From contig VBKG01000336.1 in assembly GCA_005879585.1 (NCBI GenBank), positions 1-38,139 of the forward strand: 38,139 bases of DNA, read 5' to 3'. Every line of letters starts with the position of its first letter. Position 1 is the first letter of the stretch. Both the position numbers and the translations under genes were made by a program. Positions 32,146 to 38,139 of this stretch are shown here, in pieces. A model generated the notes under the pieces. The model had not been told where the DNA came from. It saw only the letters and a program-made list of their open reading frames with translations, and made no database searches. Origin of the DNA: Deltaproteobacteria bacterium. GTDB taxonomy: Bacteria > Desulfobacterota > Binatia > DP-6.

Positions 32146-32835
32146 TCATCCGCCGAGCCCGGGTAGCCAGCGGACGACGGCGCCGACGACCTCGGACCAC
32201 ACCGCCTCCTCCGGCTTGCCCTCCCGGCGCGGCAAGCGGAAGGAGTGGTCGCCGCCCTCGACCACGTGGAGCGCCGCGCGCGGGAGGCGGCCGAGGACCG
32301 GGCGGAGGCGATCGAACTCGCAGAGCGCGTCCCGCGTGCCCTGTATGAACAGCATGGGGACGGCCACGGCGGGCAGGTGATCGACGCGGAGGACGTCCGG
32401 CTTGCCGGCAGGGTGCAGCGGGTAGCCGAGGAAGAATAGGCCACGCACCGGGGCGCCGGCGGCGCCGAGGTAGGACGCGATCCGCCCGCCGAGCGACTTG
32501 CCGCCGATGGCGATCCACGGTGGCAGCAGCGCGCGATCGGCCGCGACCGCATCGAGCACGGCGCGATAGCACCGCTCGAGCACGGGCCGCGGGTCGGGGG
32601 CCCGGCGGCGCACCTCGGTGTAGGGGAAATTGAACTTGACGGCGACGTAGCCCGCCCCGGCGAGCGCGGCATGGACGAAGGACACGAACGGGCTCGACAT
32701 GCCGGCGCCCGCGCCGTGCGCGATCAGGACTGCCGGGGTGCGGCCGACGCGGAATCGCTGCGGCAGCGCGACGACCGCCGACACGGCGCCGCCGCCGGGA
32801 AGCCTGATGCGCCGGCGGCGGGCGGCGAGCTTCAC
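32146..32835 (-). CDS. Alpha/beta hydrolase of the KANL3/Tex30 type
   Basis: 229 residues from GTG 32835, which overlaps the DUF421 stop as GTGA. Conserved signals: AVLIAHGAGAGMSSPFV with the oxyanion region, VKFNFPYTEVRRR, IGGKSLGGRIAS with the nucleophile serine in GKSLGG, FLGYPLHPAGKPD, PMLFIQGTRDALCE with the acidic residue, and HVVEGGDHSF with the catalytic histidine. This is the dienelactone-hydrolase-like Tex30 family, of unknown substrate. Cytoplasmic; no signal peptide. Probably co-transcribed with the DUF421 gene upstream. Confidence 0.88.
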   Translation of the reverse strand: MKLAARRRRIRLPGGGAVSAVVALPQRFRVGRTPAVLIAHGAGAGMSSPFVSFVHAALAGAGYVAVKFNFPYTEVRRRAPDPRPVLERCYRAVLDAVAADRALLPPWIAIGGKSLGGRIASYLGAAGAPVRGLFFLGYPLHPAGKPDVLRVDHLPAVAVPMLFIQGTRDALCEFDRLRPVLGRLPRAALHVVEGGDHSFRLPRREGKPEEAVWSEVVGAVVRWLPGLGG

Positions 32836-33299
32836 GGCCGCTTCGCTCCGGCGGTGATCTTCCCCGTCGCCTCGAGCGTGGCGAAGCGCGCCTGCGCGAC
32901 CTCGAACAGGCCCGCCTCGCGGAGTGCCGCGTGCAGCTCGGCGCGGGTGACGAGCTCGTGGCGCATCGCCGCCTCGTCCACGTGCCCGTCGTGCACGAGC
33001 TGCGTCGGCGTGCCGTCGATCAGGCGCTCGAGGCGGCGGCTGAAATACGTCAGCCGGGCGACCACGGCGTTGGCGGCGAAGATCGTGCCGGCACCGAGGA
33101 ACCCGCCCAGCACGGAGTTGTCGGGACCGATCATCGCATTTTGTAGCACGTTGCTGACGATCAGGAGGACGATCAGGTCGAACGGGGTGAGCGCTCCGAC
33201 CTGCCGTTTGCCGGTCAAGCGGAACACGCCGAGGAGGAAGACGTAGACGACGAACGAGCGGATCACCTTCTCCACCACCCCGACTTCCGGCAGCCACAT
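32832..33299 (-). CDS. DUF421 (YetF-like) membrane protein
   Basis: 155 residues from the ATG at 33299 with GGAGGG eight bases upstream. Two or three hydrophobic helices (VVYVFLLGVFRLTGKRQVG, TPFDLIVLLIVSNVLQNAM, VLGGFLGAGTIFAANAVV) precede a cytoplasmic DUF421 domain with LIDGTPTQLVHDGHVDEAAMRHELVTRAELHAALRE. This matches YetF, whose Bacillus relatives are spore or envelope proteins; the role elsewhere is unknown. It lies directly before the hydrolase gene and divergent from coaE. Confidence 0.9.
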   Translation of the reverse strand: MWLPEVGVVEKVIRSFVVYVFLLGVFRLTGKRQVGALTPFDLIVLLIVSNVLQNAMIGPDNSVLGGFLGAGTIFAANAVVARLTYFSRRLERLIDGTPTQLVHDGHVDEAAMRHELVTRAELHAALREAGLFEVAQARFATLEATGKITAGAKRP

Positions 33300-33395
33300 C
33301 GGCTCGCCCTCCCCACGCGTTTATAGCCGGCCGTCGCCGGACGGGCGAGCGTGCGCGGCTCGACTTGCCGAGTCCGTTGCGATAGCGGGCGCGAG

Positions 33396-33995
33396 ATGAC
33401 GTCGCCCGTGATCGGGCTCACCGGCGGGATCGGCTCGGGCAAGAGTACCGTCGCGCGCATTCTTGCGGACCTCGGGGCGCACGTGATCGACGCCGACCGT
33501 ATCGGCCACGAGGTCTACCGGCCGGGTACCGAGGGGCACGCGAGCGTCGTCGCCACGTTCGGCCCCGGCGTCGTCGCGGCCGACGGCTCGATCGACCGCC
33601 GCGCGCTCGGCGCGATCGTCTTCCGCGATCCCGCGGCGCTCGTGCGCCTGAACGCGCTCGTCCACCCGTTGATCGCGGCGGAGATCCAGCGCCGGGTCGC
33701 GGCCGCGCGCGCCGAGCCGGGTGCGCCCCCGATCGTCATCGAGGCGGCGATCCTCATCGAGGCCGGGTGGCGATTCTTCGACCGCATCTGGGCCGTGATG
33801 GCCCCACGGGACGTCGCCATCGCGCGCGTGATGGCCGAGCGAGGTCTCTCGCGCGAGGAGGTCGAGCGGCGGATGGCCGCGCAGGCGAGCGACGCCGAGC
33901 GGCGGCGCGTGGCCGACCTGGTGATCGAGAACGACGGCAGCCGCGCCGAGCTCGGTGCGCGCGTGGAGGCGGCATGGCGAACACTCGGCCGATGA
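33396..33995 (+). CDS. coaE: Dephospho-CoA kinase
   Basis: 199 residues from the ATG at 33396. The P-loop GGIGSGKST (10-18) opens the chain, followed by VIDADRIGHEVYRPGTEGH, the CoA-binding LVHPLIAAEI and ARVMAERGLSREEVERRMAAQ, and VIENDGS near the end. It phosphorylates the 3'-hydroxyl of dephospho-CoA, the last step of CoA synthesis, in the cytoplasm. A weak TCGACT-17-TAGCGG promoter ends seven bases before the ATG. The stop overlaps an ATGA start of the PDZ gene. Confidence 0.95.
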   Translation: MTSPVIGLTGGIGSGKSTVARILADLGAHVIDADRIGHEVYRPGTEGHASVVATFGPGVVAADGSIDRRALGAIVFRDPAALVRLNALVHPLIAAEIQRRVAAARAEPGAPPIVIEAAILIEAGWRFFDRIWAVMAPRDVAIARVMAERGLSREEVERRMAAQASDAERRRVADLVIENDGSRAELGARVEAAWRTLGR

Positions 33996-34900
33996 GGGTC
34001 GCGGTCGCGCTGGCGGCGGTGCTCGCCGCCGTGCCGGCGTGGGCCGCGAATCCCTGCGAGGAGGGTCGCGAGCAGACAGGGCTGGCGCTCGCCGCGCGCG
34101 AGGGCGGCCTCGAGATCGCGGCGGTCGATCCGGACTCGGCAGCCGCCGAGTCCGGCATCCGGACCGGCGACGCGCTCGTGCAGGTGAATGCCATGCTGCC
34201 GCGGAGCTGTGCCGACTACGCGCGCGCGGTGCGCGACGCCCGGGATGGGCGAAAGGCGCTGCTCGTCCTCGTGCGCCGCGGCGAAGGGACGGTGCCGCTC
34301 GCGCTCGCCGCGACGACGTGGCAGCGCGCGGTGGCCACGGCTCCACCGCCGCCGCCTCTGGAGGCACCGAGCGTGCGCGCGCTCACCGCGACGCCGGCTC
34401 CGGTCCCCGTCGAGGCGCGGGCGTCGCTCGACGACCTCGTCCGCGACCTCCGGGCGCTCATACCCGGCGACCGGCCGCCGGGCCAGCTCGCCGACTACAG
34501 CCACCGGCTGCTGCGTCTCCACCGTCAGCTCGAAGCGCTCGCCGCGCGTCACACGGCACCGCCTGCCGCCGTCGACGGTCTCCGCACCGTGCTCCGCTAC
34601 TTCGATGCCGCCGAGGTCGCGTGGGCTGCGGACGAATCCGTGCGCGAGCACGAACGCCGGCCGCGCCACCTGCCGTCGAGCGAGGGGCAGGCGGCGCCGT
34701 TCTTCGCCGACTCGGATGCCGCGGCGACGATCGAGGAGTTCCCCTTCCTGCGCGCGACGGTGTCGCGCGACCCGCGCCCGGGGCTCGTCGGGGAGTCGAG
34801 CGGCCTCTGGCGCCCCGTGCAGGCACGCGGACTCCTCTGGTCGCGCGGCGGGGAAGAGCTCGAGCGCCTGACCGAGTGGCTCGGCGGCGCGGGCCGCTAG
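33974..34900 (+). CDS. Exported PDZ-domain protein
   Basis: 308 residues from the ATG at 33974 (GAGG four bases upstream); the ATG at 33992, overlapping the coaE stop, is an alternative. Signal peptide MRVAVALAAVLAAVPAWA. A PDZ domain follows at about 40-120 (GLEIAAVDPDSAAAESGIRTGDALVQVNAMLPRSCADY), with the GI(R)TGD turn typical of PDZ2 signatures. The rest is helical (LDDLVRDLRALIPGD, HRLLRLHRQLEALAARH), without protease residues. It is probably periplasmic and binds peptide C-termini. The TAG stop lies at the start of repeat copy D. Confidence 0.82.
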   Translation: MANTRPMRVAVALAAVLAAVPAWAANPCEEGREQTGLALAAREGGLEIAAVDPDSAAAESGIRTGDALVQVNAMLPRSCADYARAVRDARDGRKALLVLVRRGEGTVPLALAATTWQRAVATAPPPPPLEAPSVRALTATPAPVPVEARASLDDLVRDLRALIPGDRPPGQLADYSHRLLRLHRQLEALAARHTAPPAAVDGLRTVLRYFDAAEVAWAADESVREHERRPRHLPSSEGQAAPFFADSDAAATIEEFPFLRATVSRDPRPGLVGESSGLWRPVQARGLLWSRGGEELERLTEWLGGAGR

Positions 34901-35101
34901 GACGCCGACCCGAGATACATCTCGGGTCGGGACCGGACAGGGAAATTGTACCGTTCGATGGCCTGCGCGAGCATCGACCTCTCGCGCGTACCGCGCATGC
35001 CGCGCTGGCTTCGCCAGCCGCGGCACGCCGGTCGCGCGTGGTACTACCCCCTCACGCTCGCGTCTGGCTCCGACCCGAGACATGAGTCTCGGGTCGTGTT
35101 C
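34901..35101. repeat. Interspersed multi-hairpin element, copy D (short type, reverse orientation, about 200 bp)
   Basis: Lies between the convergent PDZ gene (+) and the small Arg-rich gene (-), directly following one TAG and preceding the other. Terminal palindrome at 34905-34930 (centre AC) and terminal stem at 35071-35096 (loop ATGA) are as in copy B. It aligns with copy B at both ends but lacks about 75-100 bp of the centre, including the TGTCGCG...CGCGACA hairpin, while keeping the GCTGGC-ttc-GCCAGC hairpin. Confidence 0.9.
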
Positions 35102-35224
35102 CTAGCTAGCCGACTTCGCGCGCTGGCGGCGGCGTTCGCGCGCCTGCTCGCGCCGCCGCTGCTTCAGCCGCTCGCGGCGACGCTTGCGCCGCCGCCGGAG
35201 CTCGCGCTGCCGTTCGGACCCCAT
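35102..35224 (-). CDS. Very small arginine-rich basic protein, 40 residues
   Basis: From the ATG at 35224 (in-frame ATG 35233 adds three residues): MGSERQRELRRRRKRRR, then LKQRRREQARERRRQRAKSAS. A single highly basic helix, more than half arginine and lysine. Such short RRRRK-type proteins are found in several bacterial phyla, and some bind RNA or ribosomes, but I cannot name a family. It is more than a chance frame because it starts with Met and ends at the exact edge of repeat copy D, but at this GC content an accidental reading cannot be excluded. It is divergent from the MFS gene. Confidence 0.5.
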   Translation of the reverse strand: MGSERQRELRRRRKRRRERLKQRRREQARERRRQRAKSAS

Positions 35225-35238
35225 CGGCGGCATCCATG

Positions 35239-35244
35239 TATAAT
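35239..35244 (+). promoter_or_regulatory. Isolated TATAAT box before the MFS gene
   Basis: A perfect TATAAT stands 35 bp before the ATG at 35279 in very GC-rich DNA. No convincing -35 box lies 16-18 bp upstream, so confidence is low; it may serve either direction. Confidence 0.3.
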
Positions 35245-35278
35245 GTGGCGGCGGTCGCGGCAAGACGCGGCGTCGTCG

Positions 35279-36484
35279 ATGGAAGCCTCCCGTGCAGAGG
35301 CCGGCGCGCCGGCCGCCGATGACCGCCTGCTGACGCCGCGCTTCGTGCGCGTCACGGCGGCCAACTTCTTTTTCTTTCTGAACTTCGCCTCGTTCTTCCT
35401 GCTGCCGCTGCACATCCGAGCGCTCGGCGGCTCCGAGCGGACCATCGGGCTCGTGATGGGCACGAGCGGCGTCGCGGGGCTGGCGGCGGTCGTGGTCATC
35501 GCGGCAGTGCTCGACCGCGTCGGCTGCCGGCTCTTCCTGCTCGCCGGCATCGCGACCATGGGGGCCGCCTCGGCGGCCTTCCTGTTCGTGCACGCGATCG
35601 GTCCGGCGATGTACCTGCTGCGCATCGTGCAGGGCCTGGCCTTCGCGGCGGCGTTCAACGCCGCGTCGACGCTGGCCGTCGTCTTCGCGCCGGCGACGCG
35701 CCGGGCCGCGGCGCTCGGCCTCTTCGGCGTCTCGACGCTCACCACCCACGCGCTCGCCCCGGCGTTCGGCGAGATGCTGATCGCCGTCGCGGGGTTTCGC
35801 GCGCTGTTCGTGGTGGCGGCCGCCTTCTCGGCGGTGTCGCTGGCCATCGCGTGGACCGTGCCCGAGGCGCCGGCGCCGAAGCGCCGCCCGGGCGGTGGGG
35901 CGGGGCTCGCCGCCACCCGCGACATCGTCTCGGCGCTCGGCACGGTGTGCGGCTGCGGCGTGGCGTTCGGGACAGTGGTCACCTACATCCCGACCTTCAC
36001 GCGCGACGAACGGCTCGGGCCGGTGGCGGTCTTCTTCCTCGCCTACACGGCCGCCGCGGTCATGAGCCGCGTGCTGGGTGGCGGTCTCGGCGATGCGCGC
36101 GGGCATCGGCCGGTGACCATCGTGGCGCTCGGACTGTTCAGCGTCTCGGTCGCCGCGCTGGCTGCGGCGCGATCGACGCTCGGGCTCGCCGGCGCGGGAC
36201 TGCTGTTCGGGACGGCCCAGGGCATCGTCTACCCGACCCTCAACGCGTTCACGGTCGAGCGGGTCCCGGTCGAGGAGCTCGGCCGGGCGCAGACCTTCTA
36301 CAACGGCGCGTTCAACCTCGGCACGACGACGGGTTCGCTGGCGCTCGGCCACGTCGCCGAGCGCGCCGGGCACCGTATGATGTTCCTCATCGCCGCCGCC
36401 GTCGTCGCGACGGCATTCGTGGTTTTCAGCGTCGGCACGGGAGCCCGATTTCGCGAGCCGCGCCGCACGCATCCCGGCCGTTGA
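35279..36484 (+). CDS. Major facilitator superfamily (MFS) transporter
   Basis: 401 residues from the ATG at 35279; the frame continues upstream through copy D without plausible coding. About twelve hydrophobic helices, beginning FVRVTAANFFFFLNFASFFLLP. MFS features include GLVMGTSGVAGLAAVVVIAAVLDRVGCR (loop 2-3, degenerate) and VMSRVLGGGLGDARGHRPV, with the conserved G-x-x-x-D-R-x-G-type spacing shifted toward the second half. Substrate not deducible. Closest in layout to the 12-helix drug/metabolite exporters. Probably a single transcript with its own promoter. Confidence 0.88.
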   Translation: MEASRAEAGAPAADDRLLTPRFVRVTAANFFFFLNFASFFLLPLHIRALGGSERTIGLVMGTSGVAGLAAVVVIAAVLDRVGCRLFLLAGIATMGAASAAFLFVHAIGPAMYLLRIVQGLAFAAAFNAASTLAVVFAPATRRAAALGLFGVSTLTTHALAPAFGEMLIAVAGFRALFVVAAAFSAVSLAIAWTVPEAPAPKRRPGGGAGLAATRDIVSALGTVCGCGVAFGTVVTYIPTFTRDERLGPVAVFFLAYTAAAVMSRVLGGGLGDARGHRPVTIVALGLFSVSVAALAAARSTLGLAGAGLLFGTAQGIVYPTLNAFTVERVPVEELGRAQTFYNGAFNLGTTTGSLALGHVAERAGHRMMFLIAAAVVATAFVVFSVGTGARFREPRRTHPGR

Positions 36485-36515
36485 CCGGCCGATCACCCGC
36501 GGTGTAGCGGCAGCC

Positions 36516-36704
36516 ATGGCGAGGCCCTCGCCCGCCGCGCGCCAATGCGGTGGCACGCCCATTCCGCGCGCCGTCGAGACGCAGCGGTCGACGCCGGGAT
36601 TGCTCGCTACGATGTTACCGGCGGCAGGACTCCTCGCGGTCACCCTTGCCGTGTATGCGCCCGCAGCGCACTTCGATTTCATCAACTTGGACGATGGCCT
36701 CGCA
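36516..36704 (+). pseudogene. Displaced N-terminus of a membrane TPR protein (out of frame with the rest)
   Basis: From the ATG at 36516 (or 36612), the frame reads LLATMLPAAGLLAVTLAVYAPAAHFDFINLDDG, the typical first TM helix and FDF-N-DD motif of large TPR/glycosyltransferase-like membrane proteins. It then leaves the family frame at about 36698. The next matching segment, SHMADCQLFGLDAG, is in another frame. About 40 residues expected in between (the aromatic loop with an NWHPLTW-type motif) are missing, which indicates a small deletion with a frameshift, or a sequence error. Confidence 0.6.
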
Positions 36705-36705
36705 C

Positions 36706-38139
36706 ATGGCAGATTGTCAACTATTCGGTCTCGACGCGGGCAGCCACCACGCGGTCAGCGTCGCTTTCCATTCGGGCAACACGTTGCTCCTCCTCCTCGC
36801 GCTCCGCGCGCTGACCGGCGCGCTCTGGCGCAGCACGCTCGTCGCCGCCGTGTTCGCCCTGCACCCCCTGCACGTCGAATCGGTGGCGTGGGTGGCAGAG
36901 CGCAAGGACCTCCTCAGCACGAGCGCCTCGCTCGTGGCGCTCTGGGCTTATGCGTGCCACGCGCGGCGGCCGGGTTGGCGGAGGCTGGCCATCGTCGCCA
37001 TCGCTTTCGCGGCCGGGCTCCTGGCCAAGCCGATGGTCGTCACGCTGCCCTTCGTACTCCTTCTCCTCGACTGGTGGCCGCTCGATCGCGCGCGCACGAC
37101 GAAGCCCGCGGCGCTCGTCACCGAGAAGCTGCCGCTCTTCGTGCTCGCAGCGGCGGTGAGCACGCTGACGTTCGTCGTGGCGGCGAACACGGGCTCGGTA
37201 GCGTCGCTCGACGTCTTTCCATTTCCGGCGCGGCTGGCGAACGCGCTCGTGGCCTACTGCCGCTATGTCGGCAAGGCGCTGTGGCCGGTGCGCCTCGCGA
37301 TCTTCTATCCGGTTCCGCCGAGCTGGCCGCCGGTCGAGGTGCTCGCGGCGACGCTGGTTCTCGTGGGCATCACCGGGTCAACCCTGGTCGCACGGCGCCG
37401 CCATCCGTATCTCGTCGTCGGCTGGCTCTGGTTCGTCGGCACGCTGGTGCCGGTGATCGGCATCGTCCAGGCGGGCGACCAGGCGATGGCCGACCGCTTC
37501 ACGTACGTGCCGCTCGTCGGGCTCGCCATTGCGACGGTCTGGGGCCTCGCCGCGCTGGCCCGACGCCGGCCCACGGCGACACGGATCGCCCAGGCCGGCG
37601 CGCTCGCCGTCCTCGGCGCGCTGGCGATCGCGACTCACCGTCAGCTCGCCACCTGGCGGGACAGCACGACGGTCTTCACGCATGCCGTCGCGTTAACGGC
37701 CGACAGCTGGCTCGCTCACCACAACCTGGGTATGGCGCTCGCGAAGCGGGGCGATATCGACAGCGCGGCCGGCGAGTTTGCCGCCGCAATCCGGCTACGG
37801 CCCAGCTATGCCGACGCGCACTACGACCTCGGCGTGGCACTGCTCCGAGAGCGGAAGCCCGACGAGGCGGTCGCCGAGTTCACCCGTACGCTCGACCTCG
37901 ACCCCCACCATGCCGACGCGCACCAGGCGCTTGGGAACCTGCTCGTGCAGCGCGGTCTCACCGCCGATGGACTCGTGCATCTGAGCGACGCCGTCCGCTT
38001 CGATCCGGCCGACGCGTCCAAGCACTACAACCGAGGTGTGGCCCTGTTGCAGAACGGGGGAACCGCCGACGCGATGGCGGAGTTCACCGAGGCCGTGCGT
38101 CTCCAGCCCGACCTCGCCGAGGCGCACGGCAACCTGGCG
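36706..38139 (+). CDS. Membrane protein with C-terminal TPR repeats, 3' end outside the window
   Basis: Open from ATG 36706 to the window end (478 codons). It starts MADCQLFGLDAGSHH and contains ALHPLHVESVAWVAERKDLLST and LLAKPMVVTLPFVLLLLDWWPL, core motifs of the large O-linked-glycosyltransferase-like TPR membrane proteins. Roughly ten hydrophobic helices (36790-37640) are followed by TPR units: AHHNLGMALAKRGDIDSAAGEF, AHYDLGVALLRERKPDEAVAEF, ADAHQALGNLLVQRG and HYNRGVALLQNGGTADAMAEF. The first TM helix is in another frame upstream, so this start may be secondary. Membrane-bound; function of this family is uncertain. Confidence 0.75.
   Translation, partial: MADCQLFGLDAGSHHAVSVAFHSGNTLLLLLALRALTGALWRSTLVAAVFALHPLHVESVAWVAERKDLLSTSASLVALWAYACHARRPGWRRLAIVAIAFAAGLLAKPMVVTLPFVLLLLDWWPLDRARTTKPAALVTEKLPLFVLAAAVSTLTFVVAANTGSVASLDVFPFPARLANALVAYCRYVGKALWPVRLAIFYPVPPSWPPVEVLAATLVLVGITGSTLVARRRHPYLVVGWLWFVGTLVPVIGIVQAGDQAMADRFTYVPLVGLAIATVWGLAALARRRPTATRIAQAGALAVLGALAIATHRQLATWRDSTTVFTHAVALTADSWLAHHNLGMALAKRGDIDSAAGEFAAAIRLRPSYADAHYDLGVALLRERKPDEAVAEFTRTLDLDPHHADAHQALGNLLVQRGLTADGLVHLSDAVRFDPADASKHYNRGVALLQNGGTADAMAEFTEAVRLQPDLAEAHGNLA

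Noticed and set aside
1-38139. CRISPR, prophage, rRNA or tRNA signals
   Set aside because: No regularly spaced direct repeats, no integrase, terminase or capsid motifs, and no cloverleaf or rRNA-like stretch were seen on either strand. Not exhaustively checked for tRNAs.

Overview
The window is very GC-rich bacterial DNA, dense with short intergenic gaps and many GTG/TTG starts. It carries ordinary Gram-negative housekeeping genes (ribE, coaE, glpK, glpD, sthA, a DAHP synthase, a phosphatidylcholine synthase, a DUF1302-type outer-membrane protein). I see no rRNA, tRNA, CRISPR array, prophage or transposase. The mix (crotonase-family enzymes, MmgE/PrpD, a fused EtfBA, a TetR gene next to a DUF1302 protein, phosphatidylcholine synthase, a bacterial alkyl-DHAP-synthase homologue) fits an uncultured deltaproteobacterium-like lineage such as Binatota or Rokubacteria. 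That placement is an inference, not something the sequence proves.

Layout. 1-5.4 kb: a GlcD-type FAD oxidase lacking its middle, a fused EtfB-EtfA, a DedA protein, an enoyl-CoA hydratase, a small SH3-like protein and an ABC1/AarF kinase. 5.4-5.7 kb: repeat copy A. 5.7-6.9 kb: leftward PGPGW protein, zinc ribbon and ribE. 6.9-10.8 kb: rightward rhomboid, TetR regulator, DUF1302 barrel and a hypothetical gene, then repeat copy B. 11.1-15.5 kb: leftward matrixin-like metalloprotease, pcs and a DUF4838 protein, with a good sigma-54-type promoter at the head. 15.6-16.0 kb: repeat copy C. 16-19.6 kb: leftward glpK, enoyl-CoA hydratase and MmgE/PrpD. 19.7-21.3 kb: rightward divergent DAHP synthase and a secreted protein. 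21.3-25.0 kb: leftward TPR protein, glpD and alkyl-DHAP-synthase-like oxidase. 25-26.8 kb: leftward sthA and a zincin. 27-31.2 kb: a GAF/coiled-coil/receiver protein converging on a hybrid histidine kinase. 31.3-32.1 kb: a tandem pair of ferritin-like genes, the first decayed. 32.1-33.3 kb: leftward DUF421 protein and alpha/beta hydrolase. 33.4-34.9 kb: coaE and a PDZ protein, then repeat copy D. 35.1-38.1 kb: a tiny Arg-rich protein, an MFS transporter and a membrane TPR protein that is frameshifted and runs off the window.

The most unusual signal is a family of four related intergenic elements (A-D, about 200-340 bp). They are bounded by near-identical hairpins built on CGACCCGAGA and its complement, and by terminal CTAGGA-type sequence. 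At six of the eight ends the boundary falls on the in-frame stop codon of the adjacent gene. At one further end the element supplies a new C-terminus and stop. The elements are modular, with variable internal hairpins, and have no recognisable protein of their own. They look like a stop-codon-docked, MITE- or BOX-like repeat.

Secondary themes: three genes have internal deletions (GlcD-like, ferritin-like copy 1, membrane TPR protein). Several genes have -35/-10 boxes so close to the start codon that leaderless transcription is likely. Two genes have sigma-54-type GG-N10-GC promoters. A glpD/alkyl-DHAP-synthase operon, with glpK and pcs nearby, suggests glycerol-3-phosphate-linked, possibly ether-type, phospholipid synthesis.
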